From NCBI RefSeq assembly GCF_012910905.1, contig NZ_WTVN01000011.1, positions 53,767-117,766 of the forward strand: a DNA stretch of 64,000 nucleotides, read 5' to 3'. Source of the DNA: Aromatoleum toluvorans. GTDB lineage: Bacteria; Pseudomonadota; Gammaproteobacteria; Burkholderiales; Rhodocyclaceae. Made by a program: the position numbers and the translations under genes. The notes under the pieces are model-generated. The model did not search any database. It saw nothing but the letters and a program-made list of their open reading frames with translations, and had not been told where the DNA came from. Positions 16,119 to 24,244 of this stretch are shown in pieces (position 1 is the stretch's first letter; each line of letters opens with the position of its first letter).

Positions 16119-17048
16119 ATGGGATTCTTTCTTGAAACCTTGTTCGGCGGATTGATGGCCGGCATGTTGTATTCGTTGATTGCGCTCGGCTTCGTGCTGA
16201 TCTACAAGGCCTCGGGCGTGTTCAACTTCGCGCAGGGCGCGATGGTGCTGTTCGCGGCGCTGGCGATGGCGCGCTTCGCCGAGTGGATTCCGAAGTGGCT
16301 CGGGTTCGACAACCTGATCCTCGCGAACCTGCTCGCGTTCGGCGTCGCGATGGCGCTGATGGTGGTGCTGGCGTGGGTGATCGAGCGGCTGTGCCTGTCG
16401 AAGCTGGTGAACCAGGAAGGCATCACGCTGCTGATGGCGACGCTGGGCATCAGCTACTTCCTCGACGGACTCGGCCAGACCCTGTTCGGCAACGACATCT
16501 ACAGCATCAACGTCGGCATGCCCAAGGAGCCGGCGATGATCCTCGAAGGCACCTTCCAGGGCGGTCTGCTGATCAGCAAGGAGGATCTCGTCGCGGCGCT
16601 CATCGCCGCAGGCCTGGTGCTCGCGCTGGCGCTGTTCTTCCAGAAGACGACGACCGGCCGTGCGCTGCGCGCGGTCGCGGACGACCACCAGGCGGCCCAA
16701 TCGATCGGCATCCCGCTGAACCGTATCTGGGTGATCGTGTGGTCCGTCGCGGGCTTCGCCGCGCTGGTCGCGGGCATCATCTGGGGGTCGAAACTCGGCG
16801 TGCAGTTCTCGCTCTCGCTGGTCGCGCTGAAGGCGCTGCCGGTGGTGATCCTGGGCGGCCTGACCTCGGTGCCGGGCGCGATCCTCGGCGGGCTCATCAT
16901 CGGCGTCGGCGAGAAGCTGTCCGAGATCTACCTCGGCTCCTTCTTCGGCGGCGGCATCGAGATCTGGTTCGCCTACGTGCTGGCGCTGGGCTTCCTGCTG
17001 GTGCGTCCGCAGGGCCTGTTCGGCGAAAAAATCATCGACCGCGTCTGA
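16119..17048 (+). CDS. livH: ABC importer permease, LivH type
   Basis: A 309-residue inner-membrane permease with about eight hydrophobic segments. It opens with LFGGLMAGMLYSLIALGFVLIYKASGVFNFAQGAM, here only noted as the family-typical N-terminal block, and contains the EAA-like cytoplasmic loop near TTTGRALRAVADDHQAAQSIGI and the LPVVILGGLTSVPGAILGGL segment. ATG 16119 lies 14 bases after the LivG stop with GCGGGAG upstream. It pairs with the LivM-type permease downstream to form the channel. No sign of truncation. Confidence 0.93.
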   Translation: MGFFLETLFGGLMAGMLYSLIALGFVLIYKASGVFNFAQGAMVLFAALAMARFAEWIPKWLGFDNLILANLLAFGVAMALMVVLAWVIERLCLSKLVNQEGITLLMATLGISYFLDGLGQTLFGNDIYSINVGMPKEPAMILEGTFQGGLLISKEDLVAALIAAGLVLALALFFQKTTTGRALRAVADDHQAAQSIGIPLNRIWVIVWSVAGFAALVAGIIWGSKLGVQFSLSLVALKALPVVILGGLTSVPGAILGGLIIGVGEKLSEIYLGSFFGGGIEIWFAYVLALGFLLVRPQGLFGEKIIDRV

Positions 17049-17078
17049 CGCGGCTGCAATTCCCGGGAGAGTTTCCAC

Positions 17079-18143
17079 ATGCTCTACAGAGAAAACGGCC
17101 AGTTCAAGACGAGCTACGCGGCCGACCAGCAGATCTTCCCGATCGCGCAGGACCGCCTCGCGATCGGCCTGCTGCTCCTCGTCGCCTTCGTCGTGATGCC
17201 GATGGCCGGCTCGGAGTACCTGTTCCGCGCCGTGCTGATCCCCTTCCTGATCCTCGCGCTCGCCGCGCTGGGCCTCAATATCCTGGTCGGCTACTGCGGC
17301 CAGATCTCGCTCGGCACCGGCGCCTTCATGGCGGTCGGCGCGTACGCCGCATACAACTTCATGGTGCGCATCGACGGCATGCCGCTGATCGGCGCGATGC
17401 TGCTCGGCGGGCTCACGGCCACGGTCGTCGGCGTGCTGTTCGGCGTCCCGTCGCTGCGCATCAAGGGCCTGTACCTCGCGGTCGCGACGCTGGCGGCGCA
17501 GTTCTTCACCGACTGGGCTTTCCTGCGCATCAGCTGGTTCACGAACAACTCGACCTCCGGTTCGGTGAGCGTCGCGGGCTTGAACGTGTTCGGCCTGCCG
17601 ATCGAGTCGCCGGTCGCGAAATACCTGTTCTGCCTCACGGTCGTGTGCGTGTTCGCTCTGGCCGCGAAGAACCTCACCCGCACCGCGACCGGCCGGCAGT
17701 GGATGGCGATCCGCGACATGGACGTCGCCGCGGCCGTGATCGGCATCCGCCCCGTGTATGCGAAGCTGACCGCCTTCGCGGTGAGCTCCTTCATCGTCGG
17801 TGTCGCCGGCGTGCTGTGGGCCTTCGTGCATCTGGGCGCGTGGGAGCCGGCCGCGTTCAGCATCGACCGCTCCTTCCAGCTCCTCTTCATGGTCATCATC
17901 GGCGGGCTCGGCTCGATCATGGGCGCCTTCTTCGGCGCGGCCTTCATCGTGGTCCTGCCCATTATCCTCGACCAGGTGCCGCATCTGCTCGGGATCCCGC
18001 TGTCGACGGCGACGACCTCGCACCTGGTGCACATGATCTTCGGCGCGCTGATCGTGTTCTTCCTGATCGCCGAGCCGCACGGCCTGGCGAAGCTGTGGAG
18101 CATCGGCAAGCAGAAGCTGCGCCTGTGGCCCTTCCCACACTGA
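17079..18143 (+). CDS. livM: ABC importer permease, LivM type
   Basis: A 354-residue permease, second channel subunit. About ten hydrophobic segments, with LNILVGYCGQISLGTGAFMAVGAY and GRQWMAIRDMDVAAAVIGI (the cytoplasmic coupling loop) and GGLGSIMGAFFGAAF near the C-terminal part, all characteristic of LivM proteins. ATG 17079 is 30 bases after livH with GGGAGAG ahead. The gene ends 91 bases before the binding-protein gene. The N-terminal cytoplasmic tail (about 30 residues) is normal for the family. Confidence 0.93.
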   Translation: MLYRENGQFKTSYAADQQIFPIAQDRLAIGLLLLVAFVVMPMAGSEYLFRAVLIPFLILALAALGLNILVGYCGQISLGTGAFMAVGAYAAYNFMVRIDGMPLIGAMLLGGLTATVVGVLFGVPSLRIKGLYLAVATLAAQFFTDWAFLRISWFTNNSTSGSVSVAGLNVFGLPIESPVAKYLFCLTVVCVFALAAKNLTRTATGRQWMAIRDMDVAAAVIGIRPVYAKLTAFAVSSFIVGVAGVLWAFVHLGAWEPAAFSIDRSFQLLFMVIIGGLGSIMGAFFGAAFIVVLPIILDQVPHLLGIPLSTATTSHLVHMIFGALIVFFLIAEPHGLAKLWSIGKQKLRLWPFPH

Positions 18144-18234
18144 CCGGTGTCGCTACCGGTTCAACGTAGTCGTGATACCGCAAAAGAACGGCAGGCACGC
18201 CGCAAGTGCCATCCAAAATAGAGGAGGAGACACC

Positions 18235-19560
18235 ATGAAACGCAAGGCTTTCGCACTCGTCGCCGCGCTGGCGGCATTCGGTGCCGGCACCCTGTCCGCG
18301 CCCGTCGCGGCGCAGCAGGAAGGCGACCAGTTCTTCCCGTTGCTCGTCTATCGCACCGGCGCCTATGCGCCCAACGGCACGCCCTGGGCCAACGGCAAGC
18401 AGGATTACGTCAAATACATCAACGCGACCGGCGGCATCAATGGCGTGAAGATCGGCTGGGAGGAGTGCGAGACCGGCTACGCGACCGACAAGGGCGTCGA
18501 ATGCTACGAGCGCCTGAAGAGCAAGAAGCCCTCGATGATCGACCCCCAGGCCACCGGCATCACCTTTGCACTCACCGACAAGGCGCCGGTCGACAAGGTC
18601 CCGCTGGTCACGCTCGGCTACGGCCTCGCCGCGTCGCAGGATGGCGGCGTGTTCAAGTGGAACTTCCCGCTAATGGGAAGTTACTGGACCGCGGCCGACG
18701 CGCTGATCCAGCATCTGGGCAAGAAGGAAGGCGGGCTCGACAAGCTCAAGGGCAAGAAGATCGCGCTCGTGTATCACGACTCGCCCTTCGGCAAGGAGCC
18801 GATCCCGCTGCTGCAGAAGCGCGCGCAGATGCACGGTTTCGAGCTGGTGCTGCTGCCCGTCACCGCGCCGGGCGTCGAGCAGAAGGCGACCTGGCTGCAG
18901 GTGCGGCAGCAGCGCCCGGACTACACGCTGCTGTGGGGCTGGGGCGTGATGAACTCGACCGCGCTCAAGGAAGCCGTCGCGACCGGCTATCCGCGCGAGA
19001 AACTGCTCGGCGTATGGTGGTCGGGCGCGGAGCCGGACGTCAAGGACGTCGGCGCCAACGCCAAGGGCTACAGCGCGCTGGCGCTCAACCCGCATGGCAC
19101 GGACTCTGTGCTGATCAAGGACATCCTCAAGAAGGTGCATGACGCCGGCAACGGCGCTGGCCCGCGCGAGGAGGTCGGCTCGGTGCTCTACATGCGCGGT
19201 CTGTTGATCTCGATGCTGTCGGTCGAGGCGGTGCGCACCGCGCAGGCGAAGTTCGGCAAGGGCAAGGTCATGACCGGCGAGCAGGTGCGCTGGGGTCTCG
19301 AGAACCTCAACGTCGACGAGAAGCGCATCGGCGAGCTGGGGCTGGCCGGTCTGATCCGTCCGATCAAGACGAGCTGCAACGACCACATGGGTTCCACTTC
19401 GGTGCGAATCCACTCGTGGGACGGCACGACGTGGAAGATGCAGCCCGACTGGTACGAGGCCGACAAGAGCGTGATCGATCCGCTGGTGAAGGAGGCCGCG
19501 GACAAGTACGCGACCGACAAGCAGATCAAGCGTCGCGACGCGAGCGACTGCGCGGCCTGA
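18235..19560 (+). CDS. Periplasmic substrate-binding protein of the Liv-type importer
   Basis: A 441-residue secreted binding protein (Peripla_BP_6 type I fold). The signal peptide is at about 1-26 (FGAGTLSAPVAA); no lipobox Cys is seen. The first lobe holds YRTGAYAPNGTPWANGKQDYVKYINATGGINGVKI and the GYATDKGVECYERLK stretch typical of LivK relatives, and the second begins near KKIALVYHDSPFGKEPI. ATG 18235 has the strong site GAGGAGGAGA. Members of this size (about 440) are commonly linked to aromatic or fatty acid-like carboxylates rather than leucine, but the ligand is not readable from sequence. It sits between the permeases and the second ATPase. Confidence 0.9.
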   Translation: MKRKAFALVAALAAFGAGTLSAPVAAQQEGDQFFPLLVYRTGAYAPNGTPWANGKQDYVKYINATGGINGVKIGWEECETGYATDKGVECYERLKSKKPSMIDPQATGITFALTDKAPVDKVPLVTLGYGLAASQDGGVFKWNFPLMGSYWTAADALIQHLGKKEGGLDKLKGKKIALVYHDSPFGKEPIPLLQKRAQMHGFELVLLPVTAPGVEQKATWLQVRQQRPDYTLLWGWGVMNSTALKEAVATGYPREKLLGVWWSGAEPDVKDVGANAKGYSALALNPHGTDSVLIKDILKKVHDAGNGAGPREEVGSVLYMRGLLISMLSVEAVRTAQAKFGKGKVMTGEQVRWGLENLNVDEKRIGELGLAGLIRPIKTSCNDHMGSTSVRIHSWDGTTWKMQPDWYEADKSVIDPLVKEAADKYATDKQIKRRDASDCAA

Positions 19561-19667
19561 TCGCCGCAAGCACGCCGCGGCCCGGCTCCGGCCGGCCGTG
19601 GTGTGCGGATGAGGCAGACCCGGTCGCTCCGCGCGGCCGGAGCGAAAACGACTTAGCGGATGAACCG

Positions 19668-20477
19668 ATGGATACGTCGAACCTCCTCCTCAATGTGAAC
19701 GGCATCGAGGTGATCTACAACCACGTCGCGCTGGTGCTGAAGGGCGTGTCGCTGCAGGTGCCCGAAGGCCGCATCGTCGCGATCCTGGGCGGCAACGGCG
19801 CAGGCAAGACGACGACGCTGCGCGCGGTGTCGAATCTGCTGAAGGGCGAGCGCGGCGAGGTCACGAAGGGCACGATCGAGCTCAAGGGCGAGCGCGTCGA
19901 GAGCCTGTCGCCGTCGGACCTGGTGCGCCGCGGCGTCGTGCAGGTGATGGAGGGGCGCCACTGCTTCGCCCACCTGACGATCGAGGAAAACCTGCTCGCG
20001 GGGGCCTACACCTGCCGGGACAAGGGCCAGATCGCCGCCAACCTCGACAAGGTCTATACCTACTTCCCGCGCCTGAAGACGCGCCGCGCGAGCCAGGCCG
20101 CCTACACCTCGGGCGGTGAGCAGCAGATGTGCGCGATCGGCCGCGCGCTGATGTCGAACCCGCGCATGGTGCTGCTCGACGAGCCCTCGATGGGCCTGGC
20201 GCCGCAGATCGTCGAGGAAGTGTTCGAGATCGTGAAGGACCTGAACGTGAAGGAAAAGGTCAGTTTCCTGCTCGCCGAACAGAACACCATGGTCGCGCTG
20301 CGCTACTCGGACTTCGGCTACATCGTCGAGAACGGCCGCATCGTGATGGAAGGCGAGGCGAAGAGCCTGGCGGATAACGAGGACGTCAAGGAGTTCTACC
20401 TCGGCATCTCGGGCGAGGGCCGCAAGAGCTTCCGCGATGTGAAGCACTACCGCAGGCGCAAGCGCTGGTTGTCGTGA
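19668..20477 (+). CDS. livF: ABC importer ATPase, LivF type
   Basis: A 269-residue ATPase, partner of LivG. Walker A GGNGAGKT at 41-48, LivF-type stretch QVMEGRHCFAHLTIEENLLAGAY, signature region TSGGEQQMCAIGRALMSNP, Walker B MVLLDEPSMGLAP and an H-loop replaced by Gln in LLAEQNTMVAL, which is usual for LivF. The C-terminal tail is basic (KHYRRRKRW), slightly longer than in E. coli LivF. ATG 19668 lies 107 bases after the binding-protein gene; no strong ribosome site is evident. Downstream is a long inverted repeat that probably ends or insulates the operon. Confidence 0.93.
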   Translation: MDTSNLLLNVNGIEVIYNHVALVLKGVSLQVPEGRIVAILGGNGAGKTTTLRAVSNLLKGERGEVTKGTIELKGERVESLSPSDLVRRGVVQVMEGRHCFAHLTIEENLLAGAYTCRDKGQIAANLDKVYTYFPRLKTRRASQAAYTSGGEQQMCAIGRALMSNPRMVLLDEPSMGLAPQIVEEVFEIVKDLNVKEKVSFLLAEQNTMVALRYSDFGYIVENGRIVMEGEAKSLADNEDVKEFYLGISGEGRKSFRDVKHYRRRKRWLS

Positions 20478-20508
20478 GTTCCCCTTGGCGGTCGAAACGC
20501 CTGTGCCC

Positions 20509-20584
20509 GCCGCGGTCCGGGCCTGTCTCGCGCCTCGTTGGCGCGTGGCGGACGCCTCGGCACGAAACAGGCCCGGACCGCGGC
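20509..20584. repeat. Nested 18-bp inverted repeat after livF
   Basis: Arms of 18 perfectly complementary bases (20509-20526 and 20567-20584; outer sequence GCCGCGGTCCGGGCCTGT) enclose a 40-base loop that itself contains a perfect CGCGCC-TCGTT-GGCGCG hairpin (20529-20545). The structure lies 31 bases after the LivF stop. No T-run follows. It may be a transcription end point or mRNA-stabilising stem, or a palindromic repeat element. Confidence 0.7.
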
Positions 20585-20634
20585 TAAGTCACCGCCGTGT
20601 CGCCGGAATGTAAAAACGGCTCAGTCGAATGGCT

Positions 20635-20700
20635 CCGTTCGCCCTGAGCCAGCCGAAACGCGAGATCCGGGCAGGGCTTCGACAGGCTCAGCCCGAACGG
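20635..20700. repeat. Imperfect palindrome of the CCGTTCGCCCTGAGC repeat type
   Basis: CCGTTCGCCCTGAGCC (20635-20650) and the near-complement GGCTCAGCCCGAACGG (20685-20700) flank a 34-base middle that includes GCTTCGACAGG. This is the pattern of an intergenic repeat common in many proteobacterial genomes (arms reading roughly GTTCGCCCTGAGC and TTCGACAGGCTCAG). It lies 50 bases before the PaaK-like gene. Only one copy was noticed in this window. Confidence 0.6.
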
Positions 20701-20749
20701 AAATTGGGTGCCGAGTCGGTAGTGGCCCGGCCTGTGCAGGAATCTTGAG

Positions 20750-21982
20750 ATGAACTACTACGACGCCAGAGAAACCCGTGACCCCGCCGAGCGCGAGCGG
20801 GAGCTGATGGCCCGCCTGCCCGCCCACATCGCCCACGCGCAGGCGAACGCGCCGGCCTTCGCGGCGCTGCTGGAAGGCGTCGATCCGGCGACGGTCACGA
20901 GCCGCGAGGCGCTTGCCCGCCTGCCGGTCACGCGCAAATCCGAACTGGTCGAGCGGCAGAAGGCGTCACGCCCCTTCGGCGGCTTCGCCGCCACGAAGTG
21001 GGGCCCGACCTGCCGCCGCGTGTTCGCGTCGCCCGGCCCGCTGTACGAACCGGAAAGCGCCCGGCCCGACTACTACCGCATCGCCCGCGCCTTCCACGCC
21101 GCCGGCTTCCGCGCGGGCGACCTCGTGCACAACACCTTCTCCTACCATTTCACGCCGGCCGGTTCGATGATGGAGACCGCCGCGCACGCGCTGGGCTGCA
21201 CGGTGTTCCCCGCGGGCGTCGGCCAGACCGAGCAGCAGGTTGCCGCCATCGCCGACCTGCGGCCGAACGCCTACGTCGGCACGCCGTCCTTCCTGCGCAT
21301 CCTCCTCGACAAGGCCGGGGAACTGGGCGTGGCGTCAAGCTTCACGAAGGCCTTCGTCTCCGGCGAGGCCTTCCCGCCTGCGCTGCAGGAGGCGTTCGCC
21401 GCGCGAGGAGTCTCCGCCTGGCAGGCCTACGCGACCGCCGACATCGGCCTCATCGCCTACGAGACTTCCGCGCGCCAGGGCATGGTCGTCGATGAGGACG
21501 TGATCCTCGAGATCGTCCGCCCCGGTACCGGCGACCCGGTCGCGCCGGGCGAAGTCGGGGAAGTCGTCGTCACGACCTTCAATCCCGATTACCCGCTGAT
21601 CCGTTTCGGCACCGGCGACCTCTCCGCGGTGCTGCCCGGCACCTCGCCCTGCGGCCGCACCAACGTGCGCATCAAGGGCTGGATGGGACGCGCCGACCAG
21701 ACGACCAAGGTCAAGGGCATGTTCGTGCATCCGGGGCAGATCGCTGCGGTCGCGAAGCGCCACCCGGAGATCCTGCGCGCGCGTCTCGTCGTCGATAACC
21801 CGGACCTCAACGACCGCATGACGCTGCACTGCGAGACGGCGCAGTCCGGCGAAGCGCTCGCCGACGCGATCGCCGCGAGCATCCGCGAACTCACGAAATT
21901 GCGCGGCGAGGTGAGCTTCTGCGCGCCCGGCAGCCTGGCCAACGACGGCAAGGTCATCGACGACGTGCGCAAGTACGATTGA
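20750..21982 (+). CDS. PaaK-like adenylate-forming CoA ligase
   Basis: A 410-residue protein of the phenylacetate-CoA ligase branch of adenylate-forming enzymes. It keeps SGEAFPPALQEAF, the YATADIGLIAYE motif (equivalent of the A5 YGxTE region), IRFGTGDLSAVLPG (A7-like) and RADQTTKVKGMFVHPGQI (A8-like), and the small C-terminal domain. The usual Ser/Thr/Gly-rich P-loop is absent: the matching place reads FASPGPLYEPE. This is seen in a sub-branch of the family, so an active but divergent ligase is likely. ATG 20750 has an AGGA site 10 bases upstream. It follows the Liv operon on the same strand and probably acts on an imported aromatic or similar acid; substrate unknown. Confidence 0.82.
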   Translation: MNYYDARETRDPAERERELMARLPAHIAHAQANAPAFAALLEGVDPATVTSREALARLPVTRKSELVERQKASRPFGGFAATKWGPTCRRVFASPGPLYEPESARPDYYRIARAFHAAGFRAGDLVHNTFSYHFTPAGSMMETAAHALGCTVFPAGVGQTEQQVAAIADLRPNAYVGTPSFLRILLDKAGELGVASSFTKAFVSGEAFPPALQEAFAARGVSAWQAYATADIGLIAYETSARQGMVVDEDVILEIVRPGTGDPVAPGEVGEVVVTTFNPDYPLIRFGTGDLSAVLPGTSPCGRTNVRIKGWMGRADQTTKVKGMFVHPGQIAAVAKRHPEILRARLVVDNPDLNDRMTLHCETAQSGEALADAIAASIRELTKLRGEVSFCAPGSLANDGKVIDDVRKYD

Positions 21983-22061
21983 AGACCGCGCGGCATCATT
22001 CCGGAGCATCGCGTCGCGCGGACGGTAGAATCGCGCGTCCCCACGAACCGATACCGACAGC

Positions 22062-23228
22062 ATGAGACAGAAGCCCCTCGCGAACCTGCGCGTCCTCGAC
22101 CTCACGCGCCTCCTTCCCGGCCCGCTCGCGACCCAGCACCTCGCCGACTACGGCGCCGAAGTCATCAAGGTCGAGGACACCGGCGCCGGTGACTACGCGC
22201 GCACGATGGGTGCGATGAACGGCGACACGAGCTTCTTCTACCAGGTGTGCAACCGCGGCAAGAAGAGCGTGCGCCTCGACCTCAAGCAGGCCGAAGGGCG
22301 CGAGCTGTTCCTGCGCCTCGTCGACACCGCGGATGTCGTCGTCGAAGGCTTCCGCCCCGGCGTGATGGACAAGCTGGGCCTCGGCTACGACGCGCTCGCC
22401 GCGCGCAAGCCGCAGATCGTCGTGTGCAGTATCTCCGGCTACGGCCAGACCGGCCCCTACGCGCTGCGCGCCGGCCACGACATCAACTACATCGGCTACG
22501 CCGGCGTGCTGGACCAGATCGGCACGGCGGGCGGTGCGCCGGCGATGTCCAACCTGCAGATCGGCGATCTCCTCGGCGGGACGATGACCGCGCTGTTCGG
22601 CCTGCTCGCCGCGGTGCTCGACGCGCGCGCCAGCGGGCAGGGTCGGCATGTCGACGTCGCGATGACCGACGCCGCGCTGGCGCACGCGATCTTTCCGCTC
22701 GCCGAAGTGCTCGCGCACGGTGGCGTGAAGCCGCGCGGCGAGGATCTCCTCACCGGCGGCGTGCCCTGCTACGGCGTGTATGAGACCGCCGACGGCCGCC
22801 ACATGGCGGTCGGCTCGCTCGAAGAGAAGTTCTGGCACCTCGTGTGCGATACCCTCGGCCGCCCCGACCTCAAGCCCGCGCATCTCGCGACCGGAGCGGC
22901 GGGCGCCCGCGCGCGCGCCGAGCTCGCCGCGATCTTCCGCAGCCGCACGCAGGCCGAATGGACGGTGATCTTCGACGGCATCGACTGCTGTGTGACGCCC
23001 ATCCTGCGCCTAGAGGAAAGCCTGGAGAATCCGCAGCTCCGCGCGCGCGGCATGGTCACCGAAGTCGAGGGCGTGCGCCAGTTCGGCCCGCCCGTGCGCC
23101 TGTCCGGCTTCGAGCCCGGCCCCTTCACCCCCGCGCCGCAGGCCGGCGCCGACAGCGATGCCGTGCTGACGGCGCTCGGCCTCGATGACGCGGCCATCGC
23201 GCGTCTGCGCGCATCCGGCGTGATCTGA
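22062..23228 (+). CDS. Family III CoA-transferase fold, alpha-methylacyl-CoA racemase-like
   Basis: A 388-residue CaiB/BaiF-family protein. The N-terminal fold signature LRVLDLTRLLPGPLATQHLADYGAEVIKVE is evident in shorter pieces. The CoA-transferase nucleophile position is Asp169 in QIGDLLGG. In addition the segment AGHDINY places His139 thirty residues before Asp169, and Glu254 lies in VGSLEEKFW; these three match the spacing of the catalytic His/Asp/Glu of mycobacterial alpha-methylacyl-CoA racemase. That favours a racemase acting on 2-methylacyl-CoA, but a CoA-transferase role cannot be excluded. It is 79 bases after the PaaK-like gene on the same strand, so it may process the acyl-CoA made there. 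Confidence 0.85.
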   Translation: MRQKPLANLRVLDLTRLLPGPLATQHLADYGAEVIKVEDTGAGDYARTMGAMNGDTSFFYQVCNRGKKSVRLDLKQAEGRELFLRLVDTADVVVEGFRPGVMDKLGLGYDALAARKPQIVVCSISGYGQTGPYALRAGHDINYIGYAGVLDQIGTAGGAPAMSNLQIGDLLGGTMTALFGLLAAVLDARASGQGRHVDVAMTDAALAHAIFPLAEVLAHGGVKPRGEDLLTGGVPCYGVYETADGRHMAVGSLEEKFWHLVCDTLGRPDLKPAHLATGAAGARARAELAAIFRSRTQAEWTVIFDGIDCCVTPILRLEESLENPQLRARGMVTEVEGVRQFGPPVRLSGFEPGPFTPAPQAGADSDAVLTALGLDDAAIARLRASGVI

Positions 23229-23301
23229 GCGTCGACCCCGCGGGCGGCAGGGAGTAGAAGCCGCAGTCGCGGCGCTGCCCGCCGCAGGTTAAGCTGCGCC
23301 G

Positions 23302-24192
23302 ATGCAAAGCCTGCTCCTTCTTCTTCCCGACTTCAGCCTGATCCTGCTCGGCGCCGTCCTGCGCCGCCACCTCGTCGACGGCGAAAGCTTCTGGACCGGC
23401 GTCGAGAAGCTGGTCTACTTCGTGCTCTTCCCGGCGCTGCTCTTCAACGCGCTGGCGACCGCCGACGTCGACCCCGGCCGGGCGCTGCCGCTTTTTCTCT
23501 CTGGGCTCGGCACGATGTTCGCGGGCTTCGTGCTCGGCTGGATCGGGCGCGGGCTGATGGGACTCGACGCGATGGGTTTCGCCTCGCGCCTGCAGTGCAC
23601 CTATCGCTTCAACACCTACATCGGTATCGCCATCGCCGGCAAGCTGCACGGCGTGCCGGGCGTCGCGCTGATGGGCGGCCTGTGTGGCGCGATGGTGCCG
23701 TTCGCGAACCTGATGGCCGTCGGCATGCTCGCACGCCACGGGCAGGGCAACCTGCTGCGCGAACTGTCGCGCAACCCCCTGGTGCTTGCGACGCTCGCGG
23801 GCCTGCTGTTCAACCTCACCGGCCTGGATCTGCCCGGCCCCGTCACGTCCTTCCTCAAGCGCCTCGGCGATGCGGCTGTGGCGCTGGGGCTGCTCGCGGT
23901 CGGCGCCGCGCTGCGCTGGGAAATGGTCGGCGGGCGCTGGTCCGGCTCGGCGTGGATCGTCGCCGTGAAGCTGCTGCTTCTGCCCGCCCTGGCCTGGCAG
24001 ATCGGCCGTGCGCTGGGGGTCGAAGGCATCGCCTTCGATACGCTGGTGCTGTTTGCGGCGCTGCCGAGCGCGAGCTCCGCCTACATCCTCGCGATGCGCA
24101 TGGGGGGCGACGGCGCCGGTGTGGCGTGGCTGATTTCGGCAACGACGCTGCTGGCCGTGCCTACGCTGACCCTGTGGCTATACCTGCTGTGA
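23302..24192 (+). CDS. AEC-family permease
   Basis: A 296-residue integral membrane protein of the auxin efflux carrier (AEC) family, which in bacteria includes malonate and other organic-acid carriers. About ten hydrophobic helices in two halves; the central CTYRFNTYIGIAIA and the second-half LAVGAALRW and PSASSAYILAMRMGGD segments are family hallmarks. ATG 23302 has no strong ribosome site. It is 73 bases after the racemase-like gene and may be co-transcribed; a role in exporting or importing an organic acid related to that pathway is conceivable. Substrate unknown. Confidence 0.88.
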   Translation: MQSLLLLLPDFSLILLGAVLRRHLVDGESFWTGVEKLVYFVLFPALLFNALATADVDPGRALPLFLSGLGTMFAGFVLGWIGRGLMGLDAMGFASRLQCTYRFNTYIGIAIAGKLHGVPGVALMGGLCGAMVPFANLMAVGMLARHGQGNLLRELSRNPLVLATLAGLLFNLTGLDLPGPVTSFLKRLGDAAVALGLLAVGAALRWEMVGGRWSGSAWIVAVKLLLLPALAWQIGRALGVEGIAFDTLVLFAALPSASSAYILAMRMGGDGAGVAWLISATTLLAVPTLTLWLYLL

Positions 24193-24207
24193 GCGGGCGA
24201 GCCAGCG

Positions 24208-24235
24208 GGCCGGGCGCCGCGGCCGCCACCCGGCC
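24208..24235. terminator. 7-bp GC hairpin between convergent genes
   Basis: GGCCGGG (24208-24214) pairs with CCCGGCC (24229-24235) across a 14-base GC-rich loop, in the 52-base gap between the AEC permease and PhaM genes. It lacks a T-run. Placement between convergent stops suggests a bidirectional end signal, weakly supported. Confidence 0.3.
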
Positions 24236-24244
24236 GGGGCGTTC

